From NCBI GenBank assembly GCA_016194975.1, contig JACQAM010000025.1, positions 30,843 through 94,842 of the forward strand: a stretch of DNA of 64,000 nucleotides, written 5' to 3'. Position 1 is the stretch's first letter. Each line of letters starts with the position of its first letter. This document shows positions 42,956-51,156 of this stretch, piece after piece. Position numbers and translations under genes: made by a program. The DNA is from Bacteroidota bacterium (GTDB taxonomy: Bacteria > Bacteroidota > Bacteroidia > Palsa-965). A model generated the notes under the pieces. The model was given only the letters and a program-made list of their open reading frames with translations, was not told where the DNA came from and did no database searches.

Positions 42956-43303
42956 TCACTTTATCAATTCCAAAATCAGTTCCGTTGGCCTTCCAATAAT
43001 AGCTTTATTTCCCTTAATAATAATTGGCCGTTCAATGAGGATCGGATATTTCAGCATTGCTTTTATCCATTTCTCCTCTGTCATTTTTTTCCCTTCGAAT
43101 TTCTCGTGATAGATCTTTTCTTTTTTTCGGATGAGTTCTTCTGCTTTCATCCCGAGTTTCTTCAGCACATCACGCAATTGTTTTTCCGTCGGCGGAGTTT
43201 CAGAATAGAGAAAAACTTCCGGTTCGATCTTTTTCTTCTTCAGCACAGTTATCACTTCGCAACTTTTGCTGCAGGTTTTTTTATGCCACACTTCGACACG
43301 CAC
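42956..43303 (-). CDS. ArsC/Spx family thioredoxin-fold protein
   Basis: 115 residues from a GTG start at 43303, chosen because VRVEVWHKKTCSKSCEVITV aligns with the N-terminus of ArsC-like proteins; the longer frame upstream is basic and unrelated. Catalytic Cys11 lies in KKTCSKSC. IEPEVFLYSETPPTEKQLRDVL and IERPIIIKGNKAIIGRPTELI follow the family order, the latter being the RPxxxxxxxxxxxGRP region. An arsenate or disulfide reductase role is possible; no ars operon is present. Confidence 0.88.
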   Translation of the reverse strand: MRVEVWHKKTCSKSCEVITVLKKKKIEPEVFLYSETPPTEKQLRDVLKKLGMKAEELIRKKEKIYHEKFEGKKMTEEKWIKAMLKYPILIERPIIIKGNKAIIGRPTELILELIK

Positions 43304-43413
43304 ATTCCTTCCCTCTTGCCCGCTCTGTGTGACAACCTCTCGCTTTTTAGTCCCTCTTTTCATTCTAAGATGTCTCTCGATTTTTTGATTTAGGATCTTC
43401 ATTTCAAAATGCT

Positions 43414-43547
43414 TTAGTACGAAACACAACTAAAAGTTACGGAATGCGAAATCCCGAACGCGTTCGGGAAAAAGTATCGGGAAGAAAATCAATTTCGTAT
43501 TCATCTGTATTTCGTAACTTTTAGTTGTGTTTCGTATTTCGTACTAA
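43414..43547. repeat. GTACGAAATACGAAA palindrome at the prfB stop
   Basis: Minus-strand TAGTACGAAATACGAAACAC begins at the prfB stop codon TAG. The left arm TTAGTACGAAACACAACT and AAAAGTTACGGAAT mirrors it. The central part carries GAAATCCCGAACGCG and TTCGGGAAAAAGTATC, the same words that flank MITE copy A, so this copy represents the empty site. Confidence 0.85.
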
Positions 43548-44645
43548 CCCAAATTCCAACTCGCCCCATATTCCATGAGATAGGTTTTGATAAATTCCTG
43601 GAGATCGCCATCGAGAACACCCTGCGCATCCGAAGTTTCATGATCCGTGCGCAGATCTTTTACCAGCTTGTAAGGATGCAGTACATAATTCCTGATCTGT
43701 GATCCCCATTCTATTTTTTTCATATTCCCGCGAATGGATTGAACTGTTTCCATTCTCTTCTGCATTTCGATCTGGTACAATTGTGATTTCAAAAGACGCA
43801 TTGCATTTTCACGATTCGTCATCTGTGAACGCGATTCCTGGTTCTTGATAACAATGCCGGTTGGTTTGTGATAAAGACGAACTGCTGTCTCCACTTTGTT
43901 CACGTTCTGCCCGCCTGCTCCGCCTGAACGGAATGTTTCCCATTCGCAATCCGATGGATTTATTTCGATCTGAACGGTATCGTCGATGAGTGGATACACA
44001 TACACAGAAGCAAAAGAAGTGTGACGGCGCGCATTGGAATCGAACGGAGAAATTCTCACGAGACGATGAACTCCGTTTTCTCCTTTGAGATAACCGAAAG
44101 CATTATCGCCTTCTATCTCGAGCGTGCATGATTTTATTCCGGCTGTTTCTCCCTGTTGCAGATCGGCTTCTTTTACTTTGAAACCGTTTTTCTCTCCCCA
44201 CATGATGTACATGCGCATGAGCATGCTCGCCCAGTCGCAACTTTCTGTTCCGCCTGCTCCCGAATTGATAGTGAGGGCAGCATTTAAATGGTCTTCTTTT
44301 CCGCTGAGCATATTGCGGAATTCGAGGTCCTCCACTTTTTTTACCGTAAGCGCGTATTGCTGATCGACGTCGGCTTCAGAAGCTTCATTCGCTTTAAAAA
44401 AATCATACATCACGCCAAGATCGTCAACACTCGACTCGAGCGATGCAAATGATTCCGTCCAGTTTTTTTTCTTCTTGATTTCTTTCAGCAGCGCTTCTGC
44501 TTTTTTCGGATCGTCCCAGAATCCTGCTGCCTCGGAAACAGATTCTTCTTCAGAAATTTTTTTCAGTTTGCCATCGATGTCAAAGATGCCTCCTTAACGC
44601 GTCCTTGCGATCAACTAGTGCTTTTATTTGTTCGGTGGTTATCAT
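43544..44645 (-). CDS. prfB: peptide chain release factor 2, programmed +1 frameshift
   Basis: 366 residues when read through a +1 shift. The first frame starts at ATG 44645 ([20 protein letters not shown]), reaches CTT and then an in-frame TGA at 44582-44580. Shifting +1 gives [13 protein letters not shown] and continues to the stop at 43544. The catalytic GGQ is in [16 protein letters not shown], and the UGA-recognition SPF motif is in [15 protein letters not shown], identifying RF2 rather than RF1. RF2 terminates at UGA and UAA and regulates its own synthesis through the shift. A reader using only the downstream frame would miss the first ~75 residues. Confidence 0.97.
44579..44594 (-). 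promoter_or_regulatory. prfB: prfB programmed frameshift site
   Basis: On the minus strand AGGAGGCATCTTTGAC: an internal Shine-Dalgarno AGGAGG (44594-44589), CTT slippage codon (44585-44583) and TGA stop (44582-44580) followed by C. It matches the E. coli prfB site CTTTGAC. Confidence 0.96.
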
Positions 44646-45038
44646 TGTGCGAAGGTAACAAATGATTATATATTCGAAGATTTGAAAATTTGAAGATTAT
44701 TTTTAATTGTTCATTGTAAATTGTTAGTTTGACATTGAACATTTTTTTAGTTCGATATTCTACATTTCTTTTTTCTTTGTGCCTTCTTCGTGTATTTGTG
44801 CTTTTGTGGCAATTTTTCTTTGGGCGTGCCCCTACGGGTCGGGCTATCCGCTTGTACTCCTCGCCAAGTTTTTTGTGAAAATAATTTTTTCGTGATGCTG
44901 TAGGGTACCGCTGCTATCCCTCACGCATCATTCGATACATCCAGACAAAAAGAAAATTTTCTTTCGCAAATAGAAATCGCATTTTGTCTGGACACTCAGG
45001 ATGACAATTCAAATCGGAAACAGAAATGTTTTTGTAAC
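44646..45038. other. gene-free interval with word repeats and a bounded element
   Basis: 393 bases. The left third is AT-rich with repeated words (GAAGATTTGAAAATTTGAAG, then TTGTTCATTGTAAATTG). At 44778-44815 there is a degenerate copy of the GTGCCTTCTTCGTG phrase. The bounded element copy 3 follows. No gene is evident. Confidence 0.65.
44821..44935 (+). other. bounded intergenic element, copy 3
   Basis: It begins GGGCGTGCCCCTACGGGTCG, continues GGGCTATCCGC, and ends CCGCTGCTATCCCTCACGC. It shares both ends with copy 2 (37797-37884) but has an unrelated AT-rich centre, so the termini are conserved and the middle is free to change. Confidence 0.74.
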
Positions 45039-45782
45039 TTGGTTTCGGAAACGAAAGAAAAACAAACGCGTACAATAATATTTTTCATCTTCATTTTTTT
45101 TATTTCCTGCAATTCAAACGACACGTTTCAACAAAACGCGCAGGTAAAAAATATTGACAGCGTAAAAGACACGGCACAAACCAAACGCAACAGCACTGAA
45201 ATTAATCCCGATTCTTTATATCATCATCTGAAAATAATAAACACGCTCGACTCTCCTTATTATTATAAAGATCAAGTTGGCCCAACTCGAATTAAAGGAG
45301 GCTACGAATTAAGTTACGCAGCTGACGATAGTAGTCGGTATTTATTTCTAAAAAATGGAAACAGCGTTCATCTGTTGGATAAAGCAAAAAATTATAGCGG
45401 TTCGTATTATTCTCTAGGTACATTGGGTGAAGACCACGCAGATTTTTTTACAATCATTCACGACAATGGAAATGGAAATCCGAGCGACTTTGAAATTTTT
45501 GACAAAAAAACCGGCGAAAATATTTTAGGAAAAGATTCCTTGTATTGCAGTTCGCTCACTTTCAAAGACACTTTGTTTTTACTTTCCTACAACTTGGAAA
45601 AAAAGAATTTGACTTTATTCAACGTAATAAAGCGAACTCGGGAATATTTTGAATTGCCAAACGATCTTCCTGAAGCAGCAGATATTCAGTTGGATAAAGT
45701 GAGTAATAAAAATTTGACCATCATTTATTACGACGTTCTTAATTATGGGAAACCAGGCAAGAGAAAAACTTACAAGCGGTGA
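45039..45782 (+). CDS. lipoprotein, unknown function
   Basis: 247 residues from a TTG start, with a basic N-terminus, a hydrophobic run and lipobox FISCNSND. The mature protein has Tyr/Asp-rich beta-like segments (YELSYAADDSSRYLFLKNGN, YYSLGTLGEDHADFFTII) possibly forming propeller blades. The gene is AT-richer than most neighbours. No family recognised. The next two genes on the same strand are also small, and the three may be one accessory block. Confidence 0.65.
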   Translation: MVSETKEKQTRTIIFFIFIFFISCNSNDTFQQNAQVKNIDSVKDTAQTKRNSTEINPDSLYHHLKIINTLDSPYYYKDQVGPTRIKGGYELSYAADDSSRYLFLKNGNSVHLLDKAKNYSGSYYSLGTLGEDHADFFTIIHDNGNGNPSDFEIFDKKTGENILGKDSLYCSSLTFKDTLFLLSYNLEKKNLTLFNVIKRTREYFELPNDLPEAADIQLDKVSNKNLTIIYYDVLNYGKPGKRKTYKR

Positions 45783-45873
45783 AATTTGTGCTTCAAATTA
45801 GAGTGCTTTCCTCTTGAAAATTGCAAACAATTGTTTTTGTAACTTAACTTCCATCTTAAAACCAAAAACTCAA

Positions 45874-46278
45874 ATGCGCCACCTTATCTTCCTCTCCCTG
45901 CTAATCATATTCGCTCTCAGTTGCAATTCCTCAAAACAATCGTACACTTTAAACGGAACCTGGATTCCAACTAAACAAGAAATGGGTGGAGCAGAACTTC
46001 CCCATTCCACTTTTAAAATTGAAGTGCTCGTGCTCACCGACAGCAATTATGTTTTCACCGCGGAAAGTGTCGACAAAGGAATTGTAAAATACACCGACAA
46101 TAAAATGGACGTTTACGGAAAAGACGGCGTGAATTCCGGAAAACATTTTGCAGCAATTTATAAAGTTGAAAATAATGTGTTGACGGTTTGCTACAATCTC
46201 GCTGGCGATAAATATCCCGATGCGTATGAAACGAAAAGCAATCCGATGTATTTTCTTTCTGTTTACAAAAAGAAATAA
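45874..46278 (+). CDS. TIGR03067-like lipoprotein
   Basis: 134 residues starting MRHLIFLSLLIIFALSCNSS, a lipoprotein signal with lipidated Cys17; an upstream ATG at 45814 would bury it. The mature part, LNGTWIPTKQEMGGAELP and ENNVLTVCYNLAGDKYP, fits the TIGR03067 domain (G-T-W start, LxVCY...D-P-x-x-F/Y-E end), lipocalin-like beta sandwiches of unknown ligand. The DUF1801 gene follows after 3 nt, so the two are co-transcribed. Confidence 0.78.
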   Translation: MRHLIFLSLLIIFALSCNSSKQSYTLNGTWIPTKQEMGGAELPHSTFKIEVLVLTDSNYVFTAESVDKGIVKYTDNKMDVYGKDGVNSGKHFAAIYKVENNVLTVCYNLAGDKYPDAYETKSNPMYFLSVYKKK

Positions 46279-46281
46279 ATA

Positions 46282-46659
46282 ATGTCATGGCAAAAAATAA
46301 AAGATGTGAAAAGACGCTCTGATTGTTCGGCACTCATTGAACTCATCGCCAAAAACACAAAACTCGAACCTAAAATGTGGGGAACAAGTATTGTCGGTTT
46401 TGGAACTTATCATTACAAATATGAAAGCGGTCGCGAAGGTGATGCGCCACTGACAGGAATTGCATCGAGAGCGAATGCAATTGTTTTATATCTCGGTTCC
46501 ATTTTCGAAAAACGGGACGAGTTACTTTCGAAATTAGGAAAACATAAATTGGGTGGCGGTTGTCTTTACATTCAAAAATTGGGGGACGTCGATGTAAATG
46601 TTCTGGCGAAAATGATAAAAAATTCCCTCAGGCAGCGCGAGAAAGATCATCAATGTTAA
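46282..46659 (+). CDS. DUF1801 domain-containing protein
   Basis: 125-residue cytoplasmic protein. MWGTSIVGFGTYHYKYESGR is the hallmark of DUF1801 (YdhG-like fold), and the C-terminal GGCLYIQKLGDVDVNVLAKM completes it. Function unknown; often acquired or accessory. It starts 3 nt after the preceding lipoprotein stop. Confidence 0.9.
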   Translation: MSWQKIKDVKRRSDCSALIELIAKNTKLEPKMWGTSIVGFGTYHYKYESGREGDAPLTGIASRANAIVLYLGSIFEKRDELLSKLGKHKLGGGCLYIQKLGDVDVNVLAKMIKNSLRQREKDHQC

Positions 46660-46771
46660 TCTAAGCCGCTGATTGCTGACAGCAGACTACAACTGCCAAC
46701 AAAAAACTTAATTGTCGTTGCACAATAACCCCCTTTCATTCCCGTTCTTTATCCGGCAAAACACTGCGGTA

Positions 46772-47749
46772 ATGTCTTTAACCCTCGTTTCTCAAGGTGA
46801 TTTTATTGATCTCTGGTTCGAACTCCGCCGTCGCGGGTGGAAGCGCACATTCGCGCAGCTGCATCCGAGTGCGGAAGAGCGCGTGCTGCAGAATTTTTCC
46901 TGCATCGATCGCGGTTCCGTGGACTGGTGGACGATTCCAGCTGTGCGGAGGAGATGGAATAAAATGATCTGCGGAAATGAAGAAATGAATTACCAGGAAT
47001 ATGTTTGTGAAAAATATTTCGAGGGGAAAAAAAATCTGCGAATGATCTCGGTGGGTTGCGGAGGCGGAACACCGGAAATAAATTTTGCGAAACATTCCTG
47101 TTTTTCGCTCGTGGAAGGTTTCGATGTTTCGCAGAAGATCGTGAATCATGCTTCTTCTAAAATTCCCGGACTCGGATTGAATAACCTCGAATTTTTCAAA
47201 GCAGACGCAGCACAATTTAATTTCGGTGAAGAAAAATTTGATGCCGTGCTTTTTCACTCCAGCTTTCATCACCTTGCACATCCGGAGAAGATCGCGGAAA
47301 AAATAAATCGTTCGCTGAAAGCGAATGGAATTCTCATCCTGCACGAATACACAGGGCCGAACAGGAATCAATGGAAAAAAGAACAACTGAAGCGCATCAA
47401 TGAATTGCTCGGTGAAATTCCGGGATCTTTCCGCGTTCGATTCCATGAAAAAAAGATAAAGCGTAAAGTTTTCCGGCCGGGATTGCTGCGAATGTTTCTC
47501 AATGATCCGTCGGAGTCGGTTCACTCGGAAGAACTGCCTGCGGTGATGCGGAATAATTTTTCAGTGATTGAAGAAAAAACGTTCGGCGGAAATATTCTCC
47601 ACCCGTTGCTGAAGGACATTGGCCATCATTTTCATAATGAAACGGAAGAATCAATGGCCATCCTGCAAAAACTTTTCAATGCGGAAGATGAATTTCTTTC
47701 GCAGGGGCAAACGCCTGATTTTACATTCGGCATCTACGGAAAAAAATAA
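46772..47749 (+). CDS. class I SAM-dependent methyltransferase
   Basis: About 325 residues from the ATG at 46772 (an upstream GTG at 46712 is less likely). SAM-binding motif I is MISVGCGGGTPEINFAK, followed by FKADAAQFNF and FDAVLFHSSFHHLAHPEKIA, a methyltransferase type 11/25 layout. LILHEYTGPNRNQWKKEQ is motif III region. The N-terminal ~90 residues (WWTIPAVRRRWNKMI) and C-terminal part may bind the substrate. It is followed 24 nt later by the MBL-fold gene, so the two likely act in one pathway. Confidence 0.85.
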   Translation: MSLTLVSQGDFIDLWFELRRRGWKRTFAQLHPSAEERVLQNFSCIDRGSVDWWTIPAVRRRWNKMICGNEEMNYQEYVCEKYFEGKKNLRMISVGCGGGTPEINFAKHSCFSLVEGFDVSQKIVNHASSKIPGLGLNNLEFFKADAAQFNFGEEKFDAVLFHSSFHHLAHPEKIAEKINRSLKANGILILHEYTGPNRNQWKKEQLKRINELLGEIPGSFRVRFHEKKIKRKVFRPGLLRMFLNDPSESVHSEELPAVMRNNFSVIEEKTFGGNILHPLLKDIGHHFHNETEESMAILQKLFNAEDEFLSQGQTPDFTFGIYGKK

Positions 47750-47773
47750 TTTCAAACACCTGGGCTGCGAACC

Positions 47774-49297
47774 ATGCGAATCGAATACATCTGCCACTCC
47801 TGCCTTTTCATTGACACCGGCGACACCTCGCTCATCTTCGATCCCTGGTTCACGGGAAGTGTTTATATGGATCAGTGGTTTTTATTTCCGGGTCCCATGA
47901 AAACAGATCATCTCGTTCGTGCGAAAAATATTCTCTACTCGCACGGACACGAAGATCATCTCCAGCAAAAATCTTTACTTGAACTTGATCCGCAGGCGAA
48001 AGTTTTTTTCCCTTATCAATGGAGAAGAGGAGCAAAAGATTTTTTTGCGTCGAACGGATTTCACGATGTAACGGAAGCGGTGAGTTTTAAAAATTACCGC
48101 ATTTCTCCAACCACAACGGTCACTTACATCGGTTTTGCATTGGAAAGCGTGATCGTGGTGCAAACGGGCGATACCGTGATCGTGAACCTGAATGACGCTT
48201 TGAATTCGCATCACCAGAACGTAGTGGAAATGTTCCTGAAAGAAATAAAAAAACACTGGCCGAAGATCGATTATCTTTTTTCAGGATGGAGCGGTGCCGG
48301 ATATTTTCCGAATACGGTTCATTACAAAACGAAGAATGATCATGAAACGGGATTGATCCGCGAACAATATTTTGCCCACAACTTCGCGAAGATCGTTCAC
48401 TACCTGCAGCCCGCGCGTGCCATTCCATTCGGACCGGGATTTGCTTTGCTGCAAGAAGACAAGCGCTGGATCAATGAAGTGAAATTTCCGAGAGAAGAAT
48501 TTGAAAATTATTACACCGAACATCTCCAGCGCGATCATCACATTCAGTTCGACGTGATCAATCCCGGCGATTTTTACGATGAACAAGGGCTGCACAGAAT
48601 TTCTCCCTGGCATGAAAAATTTGCAACGAAAAAAATTAATGAACTCGTGGAAGAGGAATTAGCTGAAGAAATAAAAACGGCGGAGAAAAAAGTTTTTTGT
48701 TCTGAGAACACGGCAACGCTGATCCGTGAAAAATTAGAAAAGAGTCTCGATGATAACCGGAAATTGTACGACGCAACTGTTCTTGATTCTGTACATTTTT
48801 CACTTCGCCTGCTCGATCTTGAAAAAGATCCGTATTTCAATATTCATTTTTCAGAGGGGAAATTCCATGTTGTCCGTTCCGGTGTTCCGGCTGAAGGGCA
48901 CAAATTGCTGATCACGACAAGATCTCATTTGCTGAAATTCGCAATAGAAAATGAATGGGGCGGCGATGTACTCACGATCGGTTACGGGCTGGATGTTTAT
49001 GTTTATGAAGAACTGACGCTCGAACAGAATCTCGACATCGTGTGCGTGCGCCTGATCACGCGCTACCCGACCACGAAAGGAAGTTTGCGCAAAGATCCGT
49101 TCCGTGCGCTAAATTATTTTCTGAAACACCCGATGATGTCGAAACTCGCGCTAAGGCAAAAACTGAAAATGAGAAACACCATCAATAAATTTCCATACAA
49201 CGAACGCGATCACTGGATCTCCTGGTCGAAATGTGATCTGTGCAAAGTGTGCAATCTTCCGCTGCTGAGTTGGGAACTGGGGGAACAGTTGCAGTAA
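47774..49297 (+). CDS. MBL-fold protein related to CMAH/NAPE-PLD type hydrolases
   Basis: 507 residues. The metal motif is YSHGHEDHL (HxHxDH at 57-62) after IFDPWFTGSVYMDQW, resembling UlaG/NAPE-PLD/CMP-Neu5Ac hydroxylase MBL domains; NLNDALNSHHQ supplies the Asn-Asp element seen in that group. Residues ~340-440 form a second domain (YFNIHFSEGKFHVVRSGVPAEGHKLLITTRS shortened to its core HFSEGKFHVVRSG), partly like the CMAH C-terminal region. The end carries Cys487, Cys490 and Cys493 (CDLCKVC), a possible metal or Fe-S site. There is no Rieske domain. Substrate unknown; partner of the methyltransferase upstream. Confidence 0.75.
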   Translation: MRIEYICHSCLFIDTGDTSLIFDPWFTGSVYMDQWFLFPGPMKTDHLVRAKNILYSHGHEDHLQQKSLLELDPQAKVFFPYQWRRGAKDFFASNGFHDVTEAVSFKNYRISPTTTVTYIGFALESVIVVQTGDTVIVNLNDALNSHHQNVVEMFLKEIKKHWPKIDYLFSGWSGAGYFPNTVHYKTKNDHETGLIREQYFAHNFAKIVHYLQPARAIPFGPGFALLQEDKRWINEVKFPREEFENYYTEHLQRDHHIQFDVINPGDFYDEQGLHRISPWHEKFATKKINELVEEELAEEIKTAEKKVFCSENTATLIREKLEKSLDDNRKLYDATVLDSVHFSLRLLDLEKDPYFNIHFSEGKFHVVRSGVPAEGHKLLITTRSHLLKFAIENEWGGDVLTIGYGLDVYVYEELTLEQNLDIVCVRLITRYPTTKGSLRKDPFRALNYFLKHPMMSKLALRQKLKMRNTINKFPYNERDHWISWSKCDLCKVCNLPLLSWELGEQLQ

Positions 49298-49301
49298 GCA
49301 G

Positions 49302-49342
49302 CCTGCCCGCCGAATGCGATTGCATCGGGTGCATGCGGGACA
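49302..49342. repeat. GC-rich hairpin CCTGCCCGC...GCGGGACAG
   Basis: CCCGC (about 49306) pairs with GCGGG (about 49335) around an ATGCGATTGCAT palindrome. It is 5 nt after the MBL gene stop and may serve as a terminator; the words resemble the inserts at 10329 and 16593. Confidence 0.45.
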
Positions 49343-49378
49343 GTAAAAAATTTCCTCTCCACTCTCCAAACTCATGAC

Positions 49379-49386
49379 TACTTTTG
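49379..49386 (+). promoter_or_regulatory. Bacteroidota -7 element (TACTTTTG), leaderless
   Basis: A perfect TAnnTTTG ends 4 nt before the ATG at 49391, so the mRNA probably starts at the A of ATG. Confidence 0.62.
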
Positions 49387-49390
49387 CGGT

Positions 49391-49867
49391 ATGAATGAAC
49401 CGAAGCATCCGCATTTTATTTTATCTGACGCACAATATTGCCACGTGCTTGACGACAAACTTTACATTGGGAAAAGAGATCTGCCTCCGAATTTTCCCGA
49501 AGTAAAAAACAAACCGGATCGCGTGGTGATCATACTACAGGCCGCCGCGTTCCTGGTACTTTCTTTTTTTATTGTCATGACACTCGTCACGCATTATTAC
49601 ATGGTTACACTCACCCTTTCCATACTGATGGCTCTTCTTATTGGCTCCGCGCTGCGCATGATCGGGTACACCAGCACGAGCGTGATCCTGCGCGAAGATA
49701 TCGTAGGTGTGAATTTTCAGCACAAACCGATCGGGTTCGATTTCTTCGTGATCAATTACAGCGGTGAGAATGGAAAATTATGGAAGCGGCGATTAGTGCT
49801 TTACGATTCTGCACAATCAGTTCAGCAGGCGATCGAAGTGATGAAAAAAGCCGGCTATCTCAAATGA
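49391..49867 (+). CDS. small membrane protein with two transmembrane segments
   Basis: 158 residues. Two adjacent hydrophobic helices (VVIILQAAAFLVLSFFIVMT, then YMVTLTLSILMALLIGSALR) span about residues 45-92. The C-terminal cytoplasmic-type domain (VGVNFQHKPIGFDFFVINYS, QSVQQAIEVMKKAGYLK) resembles a small PH-like or DUF fold but I cannot name it. It is followed by AATTCCAAATCCC word repeats that begin at the TGA stop. Confidence 0.7.
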   Translation: MNEPKHPHFILSDAQYCHVLDDKLYIGKRDLPPNFPEVKNKPDRVVIILQAAAFLVLSFFIVMTLVTHYYMVTLTLSILMALLIGSALRMIGYTSTSVILREDIVGVNFQHKPIGFDFFVINYSGENGKLWKRRLVLYDSAQSVQQAIEVMKKAGYLK

Positions 49868-49970
49868 AATTCCAAATCCCAAAATTCCAAATCCCAAAAT
49901 TAAATCTGTAAATCAGTTTATATCCGTAATCCTCCCCATTAAATCCCAAACTCTAAAATGAAAAATCCAA
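49868..49970. repeat. AATTCCAAATCCCAAA direct word repeats
   Basis: After the stop TGA come AATTCCAAATCCCAAA, a second copy, then TTAAATCTGTAAATC and TAAATCCCAAACTC up to the next gene start at 49972. The same words occur at 55795-55880, but here they are mostly direct rather than inverted. Confidence 0.65.
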
Positions 49971-49971
49971 A

Positions 49972-50529
49972 ATGAAAATTTTTTTCTCCGGATTGGCATT
50001 CCAGCTATTTCTGTTCAGCATAAATTGTGCTGCGCAATCTGCGTACACTTATGAGAATGGCGGAAAATATACCGGTGAAATGAAACATAGAAAACCCAAT
50101 GGATACGGTACTTTATTATTTCCGGATTCAGTTGGAGATATGGATACGCCAAATAAATATGTAGGTGATTTTGTGAAAGGGTTGCGAGAAGGAAAAGGAA
50201 CAATATTTTATTGCGACAGTAATCGTTATGTGGGTGAATTCAAAAATGACACTATTAACGGGCAGGGAACTTTTTATTTTACCGGTGGTGACATTTATAC
50301 CGGAGAATGGAAAAATGGAATGCGCGATGGGCAGGGAACCTACATTTGGGCGGACAGCAGTAAATATGTAGGAGAATTCAAAAACGATTATCACAATGGC
50401 GTTGGAACATTGACCTATGCAGATGGAACCATCTATGCCGGTGAATTCAATGGAGAAGGCGTGCTCACTTATCCTGACGGAACAGTTTACAAAGGACAAT
50501 TCCGCAATGGAAAATACTGGGGAAAATAA
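49972..50529 (+). CDS. exported MORN-repeat protein
   Basis: 185 residues with signal peptide ending CAAQ. About seven MORN repeats follow (KYTGEMKHRKPNGYGTLLF, KYVGDFVKGLREGKGTIF, IYTGEWKNGMRDGQGTY, KYVGEFKNDYHNGVGTLTY), each with the Y-x-G-E/D-x-x-x-G-x-G-x-x pattern. The repeats form an elongated beta-hairpin strip used in binding lipids or proteins. Location is periplasm or surface. Its 3' side runs into CCAATGAC words. Confidence 0.88.
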   Translation: MKIFFSGLAFQLFLFSINCAAQSAYTYENGGKYTGEMKHRKPNGYGTLLFPDSVGDMDTPNKYVGDFVKGLREGKGTIFYCDSNRYVGEFKNDTINGQGTFYFTGGDIYTGEWKNGMRDGQGTYIWADSSKYVGEFKNDYHNGVGTLTYADGTIYAGEFNGEGVLTYPDGTVYKGQFRNGKYWGK

Positions 50530-50600
50530 AATGTCAATTGTCAATTGTCATTGGGGTGAATTGAAAAACCAGTAACCAATGACTAGTGGCCAATGACAAT
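50530..50600. repeat. CCAATGACTAGTGGCCAATG words at the recX stop
   Basis: AATGTCAATTGTCAATTGTC and CAGTAACCAATGACTAGTGG lie between the MORN and recX stops. The words extend into recX: its last residues (IVIGH, stop) are coded by GTCATTGGCCAC followed by TAGTCATTGG. This shows the repeat crossing a gene end. Confidence 0.72.
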
Positions 50601-51059
50601 TTCCCTTACAAGTTCACTCTCAAATCCTCTTGAAATAAGGTAACTCATCACTTTATATTTTTTCTTCAGCTCATTTTTTTCTTTTACTTCCTTCATTTTT
50701 TTTTCCGCGATCTGCCCGAGTGTTTTCCGATAATCTTTTTCATCGATCTCCTTCATCGCTTTTGAAATGCAATAATCAGAAAGCTTCCTGCGTTTTAATT
50801 CCACACGTATTTTTATTCTCCCCCATTTTTTTATCCTGAACTTTCCGCCTGCATAAGCAATAGCGAACCGTTCTTCATTGATAAAATTTTTCAAGATGAG
50901 TTCGGAAATAATATTTTCAACTGCGCCGGGATAAAGTCCCCATTGAAATAATTTATCGCGCACTTCCTGCTGGCAGCGTTCCTGGTAAGCACACCACGCT
51001 TCTGCTCTCACCAGCGCCTGCTGCGGATCTGTGATCTTTTTCTGTTCTTCTTTTTTCAT
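50583..51059 (-). CDS. recX: regulatory protein RecX
   Basis: 158 residues of three-helix repeats typical of RecX, which binds RecA filaments and inhibits their activity. Recognisable are AWCAYQERCQQEVRDKLFQWG, NFINEERFAIAYAGGKFRIKKWG and IKIRVELKRRKLSDYCI. Its promoter element lies 10 nt upstream. recA is not adjacent, which is normal in Bacteroidota. The last few residues are coded by repeat words, so the C-terminus may be extended relative to relatives. Confidence 0.92.
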   Translation of the reverse strand: MKKEEQKKITDPQQALVRAEAWCAYQERCQQEVRDKLFQWGLYPGAVENIISELILKNFINEERFAIAYAGGKFRIKKWGRIKIRVELKRRKLSDYCISKAMKEIDEKDYRKTLGQIAEKKMKEVKEKNELKKKYKVMSYLISRGFESELVREIVIGH

Positions 51060-51069
51060 CTCCGTAAAA

Positions 51070-51077
51070 CAAAATTA
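51070..51077 (-). promoter_or_regulatory. recX: Bacteroidota -7 element (TAATTTTG)
   Basis: A perfect TAnnTTTG on the minus strand ends 10 nt before the recX ATG, predicting a leader of about 6 nt. Confidence 0.5.
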
Positions 51078-51156
51078 CCAAGAAGCAACGAGCACAGAAC
51101 AGTACGTCTTCTATATGAATGTTTTTCTTATTTTAGTCCATCCTTAATCAAACCCT

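Noticed and set aside
42956..43429. Longer ArsC-like protein starting at 43429
   Set aside because: The extra 42 residues are basic, not conserved with ArsC proteins, and approach the palindrome; the GTG at 43303 gives the family length of 115.
43544..44413. prfB as a truncated or frameshifted pseudogene
   Set aside because: The interruption is the conserved AGGAGG-CTTTGAC programmed frameshift, and both halves are intact.
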